Positions 35,901 through 44,322 of a stretch of 64,000 bases of DNA are shown piece by piece. Position numbers and translations under genes: made by a program. Numbering within the stretch: position 1 is the first letter of the stretch; the number at the start of each line of letters is the position of its first letter. Source of the DNA: Kordiimonas laminariae (lineage in GTDB: Bacteria; Pseudomonadota; Alphaproteobacteria; Sphingomonadales; Kordiimonadaceae). The notes beneath the pieces are model-generated. The model searched no databases. It worked only from the letters and a program-made list of their open reading frames with translations, and had not been told where the DNA came from. The DNA is taken from contig NZ_JAKQZA010000002.1 of assembly GCF_023008165.1 (NCBI RefSeq), positions 186,001 to 250,000 of the forward strand, written 5' to 3'.

Positions 35901-36531
35901 TCCGCTAAATGCAGGATGCCTTAAGCCGATTAAACTAATCGTTCCACAAGGCTCTATGTTGAACCCTATTTCCCCAGCCGCCGTTGTCGCAGGTAACGTA
36001 GAGACAAGCCAAGCAGTCACCAATGCCTTGTTCCTTGCAACAAATGCTGTCGCAGCCTCTCAAGGCACCATGAATAATTTCACCTTTGGAAATGATACCT
36101 ATCAATATTATGAAACGATTGCTGGCGGCACAGGCGCAGGACAAGGCTTTGGCGGCACCGCAGCGATCCAAAGCCATATGACCAACAGCCGCTTAACTGA
36201 TCCCGAAGTATTGGAATGGCGGTATCCAGTAAGGCTCCTTGAATTTTCAGTAAGAGAAAACAGCGGCGGCAAAGGTAAATTCACAGGAGGGAACGGCGCC
36301 AGACGTATCATAGAATTTATGGAACCAATGGAAGCTTCCATACTTTCAAGCCACCGCATTAAAGGAGCCCCCGGCTTAAACGGAGGTGACCCCGGCGAAA
36401 TTGGCTCCACCATAGTTCACCGTAGAGATGGCACCACAGTGACATTTAATGCATCCGATAGTGCAGCACTAGAAGCCGGTGATATTATTGAAATCAATAC
36501 ACCTGGTGGAGGCGGTTACGGCTCTTATTGA
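32941..36531 (+). CDS. 5-oxoprolinase / hydantoinase A+B fusion
   Basis: An ATP-dependent amidohydrolase of 1196 residues, the size of bacterial and eukaryotic 5-oxoprolinases. The HyuA half (about 1-670) begins QFWVDRGGTFTDVVA and carries the ASKHA nucleotide motifs, including GFDMGGTSTDVSHY and SFGGAGGQHACLVA. The HyuB half (about 680-1196) begins PDPILLEIFNNLFMSVAEEMG and includes VNDPYAGGTHLPDITVITP and CGGTINVS. The known reaction converts 5-oxoproline to glutamate using ATP; related hydantoinases and acetophenone carboxylases share the fold, so the substrate is not certain. The start has a clean GGAGG. It lies 86 bases before a P450 gene in the same direction. Confidence 0.92.
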   Translation: MNAKQWQFWVDRGGTFTDVVARHPEGQLTSHKYLSENPERYEDAAVFAMREIMEVPKKNPFPSDQVACIKMGTTVATNALLEREGEPTLLLITKGFKDALLIGQQHRADLFALNPTRPQPLYSHVVETEERVDAHGEIITELDETSVRISLQAAYSKGMRSVAIVFMHGYRFPGHEKAAAKIASDMGFTQVSTSHQVSQLMKLVSRGDTTVADAYLSPILRHYVSKVKKAVGDTPLYFMQSNGGLAAADSFEGKDAVLSGPAGGIVGAAKSGERANEKHLLGFDMGGTSTDVSHYAGEYERVLDTVVAGVRMTVPMMDIHTVAAGGGSICQFSQGRFLVGPASAGANPGPAAYGRGGPITVTDCNVAIGKLQPDLFPNVFGKDGKQPLDTAAARSGLKAIAKQIKTETGQELTIENVAEGFLAVAVEHMARAIKKVSVERGHDIKNHALLSFGGAGGQHACLVASALGIDTVVIPPFSGVLSALGMGLASQTTITERALECLLTKEATLNSAVEELTKAVSNKLAAQGVPKKTQSHRLTIHAKYEGSDSTLAVPFGNHGDMQAAFETAHKQQFGFLDKDRAIIAQALEAEASGGESTSALNIRASGNCTTALAERQVYMCGKERETSIFHKESLQPHHPVSGPAIILENGGTTIVEPNWTATLEENDTLKLTKTGESKKQHQVSDTPDPILLEIFNNLFMSVAEEMGGVLAKTAQSVNVKERLDFSCAVFDKTGNLIANAPHMPVHLGSMGESVIAILRARAGTIKPGDVFMVNDPYAGGTHLPDITVITPVFLDDARKHPSFFVASRGHHADIGGISPGSMPPNSQTIQEEGIRFTNFELVKEGDFQEATTKEALASGSYPARNIEQNLADLKAQIAANTKGMSQVIALVKNFGEDVVDNYMGHVQNNAEEAVRRVIADLKDGDYSYPMDCGGTINVSITADKSTRSAIVDFTGTSKQLDGNFNAPLAVTKAAVLYVFRTLTGADIPLNAGCLKPIKLIVPQGSMLNPISPAAVVAGNVETSQAVTNALFLATNAVAASQGTMNNFTFGNDTYQYYETIAGGTGAGQGFGGTAAIQSHMTNSRLTDPEVLEWRYPVRLLEFSVRENSGGKGKFTGGNGARRIIEFMEPMEASILSSHRIKGAPGLNGGDPGEIGSTIVHRRDGTTVTFNASDSAALEAGDIIEINTPGGGGYGSY

Positions 36532-36617
36532 TAAAACAATCAATAAGATTGACTCACCCAATTTGCAGCGATACTCTTTTCACTTGGAAGGGTAAAATTT
36601 CTGTTCTGGGGGAGCCT

Positions 36618-37976
36618 ATGTCACAGACAGCTCATATAGACGACACCACAAAAACTGCACGCCTTGAAGATATTCCAGGCGATGAGGGTATGCCATTTTT
36701 CGGCCACACCTTCTGGCTTCTCAGGGACCCTGAAGGTTTCGGGAACACCATGCGCGAAAGATTCGGCGATACATACCGCACCAATACATTCTTCAAACGT
36801 TCAGTAAATTTCTTTGGCGCAGACGCGAACCAGTTTGTTTTGATGGATAAAGGGCAAAACTTTTCCAGTGAAAAAGGATGGGGGCGCTTTCTGGAAAGGC
36901 TGTTTCCACGCGGTTTGATGCTGCTGGATTTTGATGAACACAAAGCCCACAGGCACATTATGGCAGCGGCTTTTAAAACCGGCCCTATGAAAGGGTATCT
37001 GGAACGCCTAAACGCAGATATGCCCGCGCGCATCGCCAAATGGGGAAAGAAAGAAAGCTTCCATTTCTACCCTGCCATCAAACAGCTTTCCCTTGATATG
37101 GCGACCACTGTTTTCTTTGGGTTGGAACCTGGCAAGCAAACAGGAAAAGTCAATAAAGCACTTACCGATATGGTTTCCGCCTCAATAGGATTGGTCCGTG
37201 TACCTATCCCAGGCACAGCTATGTGGGCAGGCGTTCAAGGGCGGAAATATATGATCCAATTCCTGAAGGATCTTATTCCCTCTCGTAGAAACTCTGACGC
37301 GTCGGACCTGTTTACACAGCTCTGTAAAGCCGAAGACGAAAACGGGAATACCTTCACTGATCAGGAAATCATCGATCATATGATTTTTTTATGGATGGCC
37401 GCACACGATACCATCACAAGCAGCGTCACCACCATGGTCTATCAGTTGGGTAAAAACCCGGACTGGCAAGAGAAATTGAGAAACGAGATTTCTGAGCTAG
37501 GCATCAATGACGGTACTTTGCCTTATGCACTTATGAACAAGCTTGTTCTGAATGAATATGCCTTCAAGGAAGCATTACGGATGAATCCTCCTGTACCAGG
37601 AATACCCAGAGAAACTGTTCGAGAAGTTGAATGGCAAGGTCATAAAATCCCAGCCGGCACACCAATTGGCATAAGCCCGACAGCCACCCATAGAGACCCT
37701 GCGATATGGCCTGAACCTAACAAGTTTGACCCAATGCGCTTTTCACCAGAAGGTGGTGTAAAAGAACGGCACAAATTCGCCTGGGTACCATTTGGCGGCG
37801 GTGCTCATATGTGCGTTGGACTCCATTTTGCCTACATGCAGGCCAAAGTGATTATGACCCATCTGTTGCCAAACTATGAAATCGTATTAGCTGATGATTA
37901 TACAACTGAGTTCCAAGTAATGCCGCTTATGAAACCAGTAGACGGCCTGCCAGTAAAATTAAAAGCGATTAAATAA
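36618..37976 (+). CDS. Cytochrome P450
   Basis: A soluble bacterial P450 of 452 residues. The heme-binding loop FGGGAHMCVG has Cys399 as the axial ligand. The helix K motif EALR (ExxR) is present, and the helix I oxygen-activation segment reads WMAAHDTITSS. HRDPAIWPEPNKFDPMRFSPE is the typical meander region. I do not assign a CYP family. The chosen ATG at 36618 follows GGGGGAG; the longer frame from 36528 overlaps the oxoprolinase stop. The GMC oxidoreductase starts one base after the stop, suggesting hydroxylation followed by alcohol oxidation. Redox partners are not encoded nearby. Confidence 0.94.
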   Translation: MSQTAHIDDTTKTARLEDIPGDEGMPFFGHTFWLLRDPEGFGNTMRERFGDTYRTNTFFKRSVNFFGADANQFVLMDKGQNFSSEKGWGRFLERLFPRGLMLLDFDEHKAHRHIMAAAFKTGPMKGYLERLNADMPARIAKWGKKESFHFYPAIKQLSLDMATTVFFGLEPGKQTGKVNKALTDMVSASIGLVRVPIPGTAMWAGVQGRKYMIQFLKDLIPSRRNSDASDLFTQLCKAEDENGNTFTDQEIIDHMIFLWMAAHDTITSSVTTMVYQLGKNPDWQEKLRNEISELGINDGTLPYALMNKLVLNEYAFKEALRMNPPVPGIPRETVREVEWQGHKIPAGTPIGISPTATHRDPAIWPEPNKFDPMRFSPEGGVKERHKFAWVPFGGGAHMCVGLHFAYMQAKVIMTHLLPNYEIVLADDYTTEFQVMPLMKPVDGLPVKLKAIK

Positions 37977-37977
37977 T

Positions 37978-39600
37978 ATGAGTGAAAAGACATTTGATTA
38001 TATCGTCATCGGTGCAGGTTCTGCGGGATGCGCGATGGCCTCACGCCTTACTGAAAACCCGAATATCAGTGTATTACTGCTTGAAGCAGGCGAGCGTGAT
38101 AACACGATGAAAATCGATATGCCTGCCATGATCATCGATGTAGTGCCACCTAATAAATATAACTGGTCTTATTTCACCGAGCCCCAGCCCAAATTGAATA
38201 ACCGAGAAATGTACTGGCCGCGCGGTAAAGTCCTGGGCGGATCATCAGCGATTAATGGGCTTCTTTATGTGCGAGGCCATGCTCGTGATTATGATGAATG
38301 GGCCCAACTTGGCTGTACTGGCTGGTCTTTTGATGACGTCCTACCCTACTTTAAAAAATCTGAAGGTAGCGACCGGGCTGATGATGATTTACACAGCAGT
38401 TCAGGCCCTCTTCTCACGTCTCAACATACCTCCACTAATCCGTTGAATCTTGCTTTCCTGAAGGCAGCAGAGGAAATGGGGCTGCCCTATACGGATGATT
38501 TTAACGGCCCTCAGCAAGAAGGCGTGGGATGGTATGACCAAACTATCAGAGATGGCCGCAGACAATCAGCAGCACGTGCTTACATCCACCAAGCTCTTAA
38601 CCGCCCTAACCTCACAGTTCTTACTGGCACACAAGCGCGTAAAATTATTCTGGAAGAAAAAAAAGCCGTTGGTGTTGAGGTAAGCCGTAAAGGTAAGATC
38701 GAAAGCTGGAAGGCAGGCAGAGAGGTAATCTGCTCAGGTGGTGCCATCAACAGCCCTCAACTCTTACAACTTTCAGGTATCGGTGATCCTGCCGATATTC
38801 AAGACGTTGGCTTACCGGTACATCATGAACTCAAGGGCGTTGGTAAAAACATGCAGGATCATCTTGATCTGACTGTATATGCCAAAATCAATGAACCGAT
38901 TTCCGCCATCAAATACAAAGCGCCTCATCGCGCTATTTTCGAGATGGCAAAATGGTTTATGAAAAAACCAGGTGTGCTTTCTGATTGCGTAACACCTGTT
39001 GGCGCATTCCTGAAAACCGATAAAGCACTCGAACGCCCAGACATCCAATTCCACATCATGCTGGCCATGGCTTCAAAACCGCACGGGTTTGAACAGCCAA
39101 CCGAACACGGTATGGGCATTCATGTTTGCCAGCTTCGTCCACACAGCCGTGGCACTATCAGCCTTAAATCTGATGATCCGCTCGCTCCAGCGAAGATAGA
39201 CCCCAATTATCTGGAGGCAGAAGAAGATTTACGCGTCATGAGAGAAGGCGTGAAAACTGTTCGCCGCTTTATGCGCCAACCTGCACTCGCACATTATATC
39301 ACTGAAGAGCAAGCGCCCTGGAACGGCGTAGAGGTTGATGATGACGAAGGCACAGATACTGTTGTTCGTGAAAAGGCAGAGACCATTTACCACCCGGTTG
39401 GCACATGCGCCATGGGCCCAACGGATAATGTAAACAGCGTTGTTGACCCTAAAACCTTGAAGGTAATCGGTATGGAAGGCTTGCGTGTGGTTGATGCGTC
39501 AATTATGCCCAGATTAATTGGTGGCAATACCAACGCACCTACCATTATGATCGCTGAGAAATGTGCAGATATGATTAAGGCAGAGTTTATCCCTGCCTAA
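37978..39600 (+). CDS. GMC-family FAD-dependent alcohol/choline dehydrogenase-like oxidoreductase
   Basis: A 540-residue flavoenzyme. The FAD dinucleotide motif VIGAGSAGCAMASRL is at residues 10-24. GMC signature 1 is PRGKVLGGSSAINGLLYVRG and signature 2 is GGAINSPQLLQLSGIG. The active-site His472 lies in YHPVGTCAMG, with GGNTNAPTIMIAEK at the C-terminus. It oxidises a primary alcohol to the aldehyde; it resembles AlkJ/choline dehydrogenase types. Translation is tied to the P450 gene by a one-base gap, so its substrate is probably the P450 product (inference). Confidence 0.94.
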   Translation: MSEKTFDYIVIGAGSAGCAMASRLTENPNISVLLLEAGERDNTMKIDMPAMIIDVVPPNKYNWSYFTEPQPKLNNREMYWPRGKVLGGSSAINGLLYVRGHARDYDEWAQLGCTGWSFDDVLPYFKKSEGSDRADDDLHSSSGPLLTSQHTSTNPLNLAFLKAAEEMGLPYTDDFNGPQQEGVGWYDQTIRDGRRQSAARAYIHQALNRPNLTVLTGTQARKIILEEKKAVGVEVSRKGKIESWKAGREVICSGGAINSPQLLQLSGIGDPADIQDVGLPVHHELKGVGKNMQDHLDLTVYAKINEPISAIKYKAPHRAIFEMAKWFMKKPGVLSDCVTPVGAFLKTDKALERPDIQFHIMLAMASKPHGFEQPTEHGMGIHVCQLRPHSRGTISLKSDDPLAPAKIDPNYLEAEEDLRVMREGVKTVRRFMRQPALAHYITEEQAPWNGVEVDDDEGTDTVVREKAETIYHPVGTCAMGPTDNVNSVVDPKTLKVIGMEGLRVVDASIMPRLIGGNTNAPTIMIAEKCADMIKAEFIPA

Positions 39601-39619
39601 CAGGCGGGGAGTTAGCCCT

Positions 39620-40003
39620 TTGAAAACCAAATATATATTAGCTTTAGCGGGCTTAAACGGAATAACCGCAACAGCGCTTGCTGCTATTGGCTCCCATGCA
39701 ATCAAGTTTGAGGGTAAAGGGCAATCACTCTTTGATCAGGCAACCAATTTCCACTTTTGGCATGCGCTCGCAATGATCGGTGCAATATTACTAAGCCAAT
39801 GGGAACAAAAGAAAACCGCTTCTGCAGCTACTATCTGTTTCATGCTCGGTATTCTATTCTTTTCCGGCAGCCTATATTGGCGCGCGGTAATGGGCCCTGG
39901 CAGCTTGGGTAGTTTTCACTGGATTACACCAATTGGTGGCTTAAGCTTTATGGCCGGATGGTTGCTACTGATCATCGGCGCCCTCAAAGCAAAAACTGAA
40001 TAG
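39620..40003 (+). CDS. DUF423 family small membrane protein
   Basis: A 127-residue protein with four membrane helices. The hallmark N-terminus LALAGLNGITATALAAIGSHA is followed by FHFWHALAMIGAILLSQW and the conserved LFSGSLYW segment. DUF423 proteins are widespread and of unknown function. The start is a TTG at 39620 behind GGCGGGGAG; no ATG fits the family N-terminus. It trails the GMC gene by 19 bases and meets the convergent kinase gene end-to-end. Confidence 0.9.
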   Translation: MKTKYILALAGLNGITATALAAIGSHAIKFEGKGQSLFDQATNFHFWHALAMIGAILLSQWEQKKTASAATICFMLGILFFSGSLYWRAVMGPGSLGSFHWITPIGGLSFMAGWLLLIIGALKAKTE

Positions 40004-41365
40004 TTATTTACAAGGTAGTTTTAATGTTGCCTGCAAGCCGCCCATCTCTGAGTGGGCGAGCCGTGCCTGTCCGCCATAAAGTTCCGCAATATCCCGCACG
40101 ATTGCGAGCCCTAAGCCAGTTCCTGGCACATGCTCATCAAGCCTCCTGCCTCGCTCAAATAGCGTATCAATCTGTTCATCAGGCACGCCAGGACCATCAT
40201 CTTCAACATGGATTTCCATAAACGGCCTTCGAGGGCTGTCCGCTAAACGTTCAACTGAAACCATCACTCGGCCAGTTGCCCATTTACCTGCATTATCAAT
40301 GAGGTTACCGATAATCTCATCAAAATCTTCTTTTTCACCATCAAAACGCAGCTCGTCTGGGCAATCCAGATCGTAAAGAACACCTTTTTCCCGTGTCATA
40401 ACACTTACGGCATTAATCAACTTTTCAAGGCGTTCTTTGATGGGAAGGCCTGCCCCCGATCCGCCACCAGCGATACGTGCACGTTTTAGGTGATGATCGA
40501 TATGCTCACGCATCAACTGTACTTGCTTAGCGATACGCTGCGATACTTCATCGCCTTTGCCTTCCACATCATTTTTAACGACAGAAAGTGGTGTTTTTAA
40601 TGCATGGGCTAAATTCCCAACGTGGGTTCTGGCGCGGTCAACCAGCTGTTCGTTCTGGTCAAGAAGGGCGTTTGTTTCCTGCGCTACTGGCTGCAAATCA
40701 GGAGGCCAACTTCCTTCGATGCGGGTTTCTTTACCCGCCCGAATTTCCGAAATGTTTTTACCAAGCTGCCGAAGTGGTCGCAGCCCATAACGTACCTGAA
40801 GAACAAGCGCCATGGACACTGTGAACATAATGATCGAAAGCGCAATAAACAGCAGATAATTAAACTGGTTAATTGCAGCTGTAATTTCGGCCGTATCTGT
40901 TGCTACCTGATAATGGAAAATCCGGTCAGCTTCAGGCAAAATAATATCTTTTTCAGCAACCCTGAGCGCTTGACCATCCGGGCCGACCACCTCAGTAAAC
41001 TTGAGGGAAAAACTGTTATGCTCGAAATTCGTGGGTAGTTCAAAGTCCCACAGCGAACGCGCCCGGAATGGCTCCTGCCCTTGTTCAGAAATCTGCCAAT
41101 ACTGCCCAGAATAAGGGGTGGTAAAACGCTGGTCAAACAGTGGCCGATTAAACCTTAAAACTCCTTCAGGTGAAATTTCACTAATTCCCACCATCGTATC
41201 AATCAGCGACTCAAGCTTTCTATCTACGTCATTCAGTACATACGTACGAAAAACAAAAGACAGCGCAAAACCACCCACTGTAAGCGCCGCTATCGACCAT
41301 ATCACCGCCGACAGGAACAATCGTCCCGGGATCGTAACTAGAAAGAGCTTTAAGCGTGATAACAC
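40004..41365 (-). CDS. Sensor histidine kinase (PhoQ/EnvZ-like)
   Basis: An inner-membrane two-component kinase of 453 residues. Two membrane helices (about 14-36 and 165-187) flank a periplasmic sensor of about 130 residues. A HAMP-like linker (RYGLRPLRQLGKNI) leads to the dimerisation helix with the phospho-acceptor His in LAHALKTPL. ATP-binding N, G1 and G2 boxes are NLIDNAGKW, EDDGPGVPDEQ and PGTGLGLAIVRD. The GTG start at 41365 overlaps the response regulator stop by one base. The sensed signal is unknown; the PepSY protein in the operon suggests an envelope or cation-stress role. Confidence 0.93.
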   Translation of the reverse strand: MLSRLKLFLVTIPGRLFLSAVIWSIAALTVGGFALSFVFRTYVLNDVDRKLESLIDTMVGISEISPEGVLRFNRPLFDQRFTTPYSGQYWQISEQGQEPFRARSLWDFELPTNFEHNSFSLKFTEVVGPDGQALRVAEKDIILPEADRIFHYQVATDTAEITAAINQFNYLLFIALSIIMFTVSMALVLQVRYGLRPLRQLGKNISEIRAGKETRIEGSWPPDLQPVAQETNALLDQNEQLVDRARTHVGNLAHALKTPLSVVKNDVEGKGDEVSQRIAKQVQLMREHIDHHLKRARIAGGGSGAGLPIKERLEKLINAVSVMTREKGVLYDLDCPDELRFDGEKEDFDEIIGNLIDNAGKWATGRVMVSVERLADSPRRPFMEIHVEDDGPGVPDEQIDTLFERGRRLDEHVPGTGLGLAIVRDIAELYGGQARLAHSEMGGLQATLKLPCK

Positions 41366-42033
41366 TAAGCAGCCTCATCCCATTCAAGACGGTAACCAAG
41401 ACCACGTACTGTATGAATAATACTGGTATCCAGTTTCTTCCTGATACGGTTTACGAACACCTCAATAGTGTTGCTGTCTCTATCAAAGTCCTGATCATAA
41501 ATATGCTCGGTAAGCTCCGTACGGGAAATCACCTTACCTTCATGATGCATAAGATATGAAAGGAGTTTAAATTCCTGTGCTGTTAGCTTGATCGGGCGAC
41601 CATCAACCGTTACTCGACCATTTCGTGTATCAAGAAGTACAGGGCCGCATTCTAACTGTGGATTAGTTTGTCCTGCTGAACGACGAATAAGGGCCCGCAA
41701 GCGTGCAAGAAGTTCTTCAACAATAAACGGCTTCGTCAAATAATCATCGGCACCCGCGTCAAGACCTTCGACCTTATCAGTCCAACCATCACGGGCTGTC
41801 AGCACAAGAACAGGCATTTTCTTATCTTCAGCGCGCCAACGTTTCAGAACGCTCTTACCATCAAGAATTGGCAAGCCCAGATCAAGGATAACGGCATCAT
41901 AAGGTTCGGTATCTCCGAGGAAATGCCCCTCTTCTCCATCATGGGCCATATCAACTGCATAACCTGCATCAAGCAGGCACTGCTGGATCTGCCCAGCCAA
42001 ACTAAGATCATCTTCAACAACTAGTATACGCAT
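41365..42033 (-). CDS. OmpR/PhoB-family response regulator
   Basis: A 222-residue regulator. The receiver domain has the acidic pocket Asp8/Asp9 and phospho-acceptor Asp51 (AVILDLGLPILDG), with the Lys of LTKPF. The C-terminal winged helix includes KLTAQEFKLLSYLMHHEGKVISRTEL in spirit, with NTIEVFVNRIRKKLD as recognition helix and RGLGYRLEWD at the end. It is in an operon with PepSY upstream and the kinase downstream, the usual arrangement of PhoP-like alphaproteobacterial systems. Autoregulation is likely, but I could not define a box. Confidence 0.94.
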   Translation of the reverse strand: MRILVVEDDLSLAGQIQQCLLDAGYAVDMAHDGEEGHFLGDTEPYDAVILDLGLPILDGKSVLKRWRAEDKKMPVLVLTARDGWTDKVEGLDAGADDYLTKPFIVEELLARLRALIRRSAGQTNPQLECGPVLLDTRNGRVTVDGRPIKLTAQEFKLLSYLMHHEGKVISRTELTEHIYDQDFDRDSNTIEVFVNRIRKKLDTSIIHTVRGLGYRLEWDEAA

Positions 42034-42047
42034 AACAGCCTCCCAGG

Positions 42048-42377
42048 TTATCTGGTGCTAAGAATTTTTCCATTGCGAGCATCAACAACAGCAGCAACAA
42101 CCCTGCCATTATTTTTACTTACCCGCATAAAATATTGCCATCCACGGTTTGTGCGGCGTAGCTGAATATTCACTACGCGACCTTTAAGTTTGGATTGCAC
42201 AATTTTTCTGATTTGCGAGTAGGACATAATGTCCCCACGCTTAATGGCTTTTAGGGCTTCATCATGCTCATCTGCAGCAACAGCTGTATTCACGAGTTGT
42301 GGCAGTGCTGAAACAACAGCTGTAGCTCCCAAAAACAGGACACTCAGTAACATCAATTTTCGCAAAACATACATCAT
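42048..42377 (-). CDS. PepSY-domain exported protein
   Basis: A 109-residue protein with a signal peptide or N-terminal anchor (LMLLSVLFLGATAVVSA). A PepSY-like module covers residues about 40-109 (MSYSQIRKIVQSKLKGRVVNIQL, then YFMRVSKNNGRVVAAVVDARNGKIL). PepSY proteins often sit at the head of two-component operons and may modulate sensor or protease activity in the periplasm. It lies 14 bases before the response regulator. The exact role is unknown. Confidence 0.88.
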   Translation of the reverse strand: MMYVLRKLMLLSVLFLGATAVVSALPQLVNTAVAADEHDEALKAIKRGDIMSYSQIRKIVQSKLKGRVVNIQLRRTNRGWQYFMRVSKNNGRVVAAVVDARNGKILSTR

Positions 42378-42510
42378 GGGTTATACTCTGCTATGATAAC
42401 GCTGAACCGCTGATGAATTCCGTACATCTATTTGGGTTCATCATACAGTATTTCTGCCAGTTATAAGAGAGAATGACACAAATAACCAAGAAGAAATAAG
42501 GAGATATCAC

Positions 42511-43368
42511 ATGAAATCCGTCCTATTGCCGCTTACAACCCATGTAGACTTGGCTCCTATTTCTGAATTCACTGCACGCTTTAGCAAAAAACACAGCGCA
42601 ACCATAACCGCACTTTACGTGGAACCAGACCCCCGCACAGCTATCCCCTTTGTAGGAGAAGGCCTTTCCGCCGATATCATTCAAAGCGTTCAGGAAGCCG
42701 CCGAGCAGGAAAACGATGAGCACGAAAAATTCTGTAAAGAGCAATTTGCGGAAATCATGAAAAGCCACTCAATCGCAAAAAAGAACGGCGATGATATTTT
42801 GCCAAACTCACATTACCGTTGGAAAACACTGATTGGCGAAATCTCGGATCATATTGGGAGAAAAGCTCGCACAGCTGATGTATCTATCTGCATGCAACCT
42901 TCTGATAAACATGAATGCTACAAGCATCTTTTTAATGATCTGATTTACCGTTCTGGCAGGCCGGTATTGATGATACCGACAGAAGGTAACTTTGAAGTTG
43001 GCACAAACATCCTGATCGCCTGGAATGGCAGGGCAGAAGTTGCCCGTTCTATCGCCAATGCTCTTCCTATTCTCCGGACGGCCGGGAAGGTATCTATCGT
43101 TCAGGTAGGTGAAATAGATGAAGACAGGCCGTCGCTCTATGAAGCAGCCGAATATCTGGAAGACCACGGATTAACCGTATCCATCATTGAACAGCCACAA
43201 TCAAACGCGGGCATCTCAGATACCATCCTGGCAACAGCACAAGATATTCAGGCGGACCTAATTGTCATTGGTGCTTACTCCCATGCCCGGTGGCATGAAA
43301 TAATACTGGGCAGCATCACTACCCAGATTGTTGCAAATACAAAGCTTCCGGTTTTCATGAGCCATTAA
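42511..43368 (+). CDS. Universal stress protein with two UspA domains
   Basis: A 285-residue tandem UspA protein. The N-terminal half starts MKSVLLPLTTHVDLAPISEF and is divergent. The C-terminal half contains the segment LIVIGAYSHARWHEIILGSIT, matching the Usp ATP-binding pattern G-2x-G-9x-G-S/T with the first glycine position altered. Usp proteins are cytoplasmic and induced by starvation or envelope stress. A good ribosome site (GGAGAT) precedes the ATG. It is divergent from the PepSY operon over a 133-base shared region, so co-regulation is possible. Confidence 0.88.
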   Translation: MKSVLLPLTTHVDLAPISEFTARFSKKHSATITALYVEPDPRTAIPFVGEGLSADIIQSVQEAAEQENDEHEKFCKEQFAEIMKSHSIAKKNGDDILPNSHYRWKTLIGEISDHIGRKARTADVSICMQPSDKHECYKHLFNDLIYRSGRPVLMIPTEGNFEVGTNILIAWNGRAEVARSIANALPILRTAGKVSIVQVGEIDEDRPSLYEAAEYLEDHGLTVSIIEQPQSNAGISDTILATAQDIQADLIVIGAYSHARWHEIILGSITTQIVANTKLPVFMSH

Positions 43369-44171
43369 AGGCCAAATACCCTCTGCGCGTTTCCGCTAAG
43401 GAAAAGTTCTTTTACCTCGTCATCAAGGCCTAAGCTATCCAACGCTTCCAGGGCTTTCCCCGGCGTTATCATCGGGTAATTAGTGCCAAACAACACTTTC
43501 CTGCGCCCATGCCTGCGCATAAATTCCACAAGCTGTGCCGGATAACGAGCAGCTGTATACGCTGATGTATCAATGAATACATTTTCATGTTTGGTAGCAA
43601 CCGCTATGGCTTCATCTGTCCAAGGATACCCAATATGACCACCAACAATTTTAAGCTCTGGGAAATCAAGCGCTACTTGATCAATATAAATTGGGCGGCC
43701 CACCTCAGATGGCATTAACGGGCCTGTATGTCCGATCTGTGTACAAAAAGGCACGCCAAGTTCACAACAAGCGGTGTAAACGGGATAAAAACGTCGGTCT
43801 GTCGGCGGCACTTCCCAAAGCCACGGAAGAACCCGTATAGCTTTGAAACCTAGTTCATTTACACAGCGACGGATTTCCCGCACCGCTTCCATTGGTTTTG
43901 AAATATCAACAGACCCAACCCCGACAAACCTGTCTGGATATTTACTGACAAACGCCGCGACTTCATCATTGGAAATCATAATATTTCTAGGTGCATACCA
44001 GGCTGAAATCAAACTCATGGAGACACCAACTGCATCCATGGCACCAACGGTAATTGCCAGCGGTAGTTCTTCTGTTGGTGTTTCTGTTTTATTCCACCGC
44101 CGGAGCGATTCAAAAACCGGGTCCTGACTATGCCGTAAAGTGGGGTGCTGTGCCCAGGCATCAATGATCAT
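43365..44171 (-). CDS. Amidohydrolase family 2 (ACMSD/decarboxylase-like) protein
   Basis: A TIM-barrel metal hydrolase of 268 residues (Amidohydro_2). It begins MIIDAWAQHPTLRH, where the usual HxH has drifted (Ala/Trp in place of the first metal His). Later blocks FCTQIGHTGPL, IVGGHIGYPWTDEAIAVA and KVLFGTNYPMI match the family. Members are decarboxylases or hydrolases of aromatic acids, or lactonases. Because the first metal site looks degenerate, the reaction is uncertain. It overlaps the Usp gene by four bases, tail to tail. Confidence 0.82.
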   Translation of the reverse strand: MIIDAWAQHPTLRHSQDPVFESLRRWNKTETPTEELPLAITVGAMDAVGVSMSLISAWYAPRNIMISNDEVAAFVSKYPDRFVGVGSVDISKPMEAVREIRRCVNELGFKAIRVLPWLWEVPPTDRRFYPVYTACCELGVPFCTQIGHTGPLMPSEVGRPIYIDQVALDFPELKIVGGHIGYPWTDEAIAVATKHENVFIDTSAYTAARYPAQLVEFMRRHGRRKVLFGTNYPMITPGKALEALDSLGLDDEVKELFLSGNAQRVFGL

Positions 44172-44322
44172 TATTTTTATTCCTTATACCAATCGCTTCT
44201 TTATTAGTATCACCTATAACGATTAACTCGTTGTTCAAGAAAATAAGGCAATTTTCAGCTAAGGCTTGATTCCAATAGGATTTTCAGCCCTAATGTCAGC
44301 GAATGAAAGATGGAGTAGCCCA

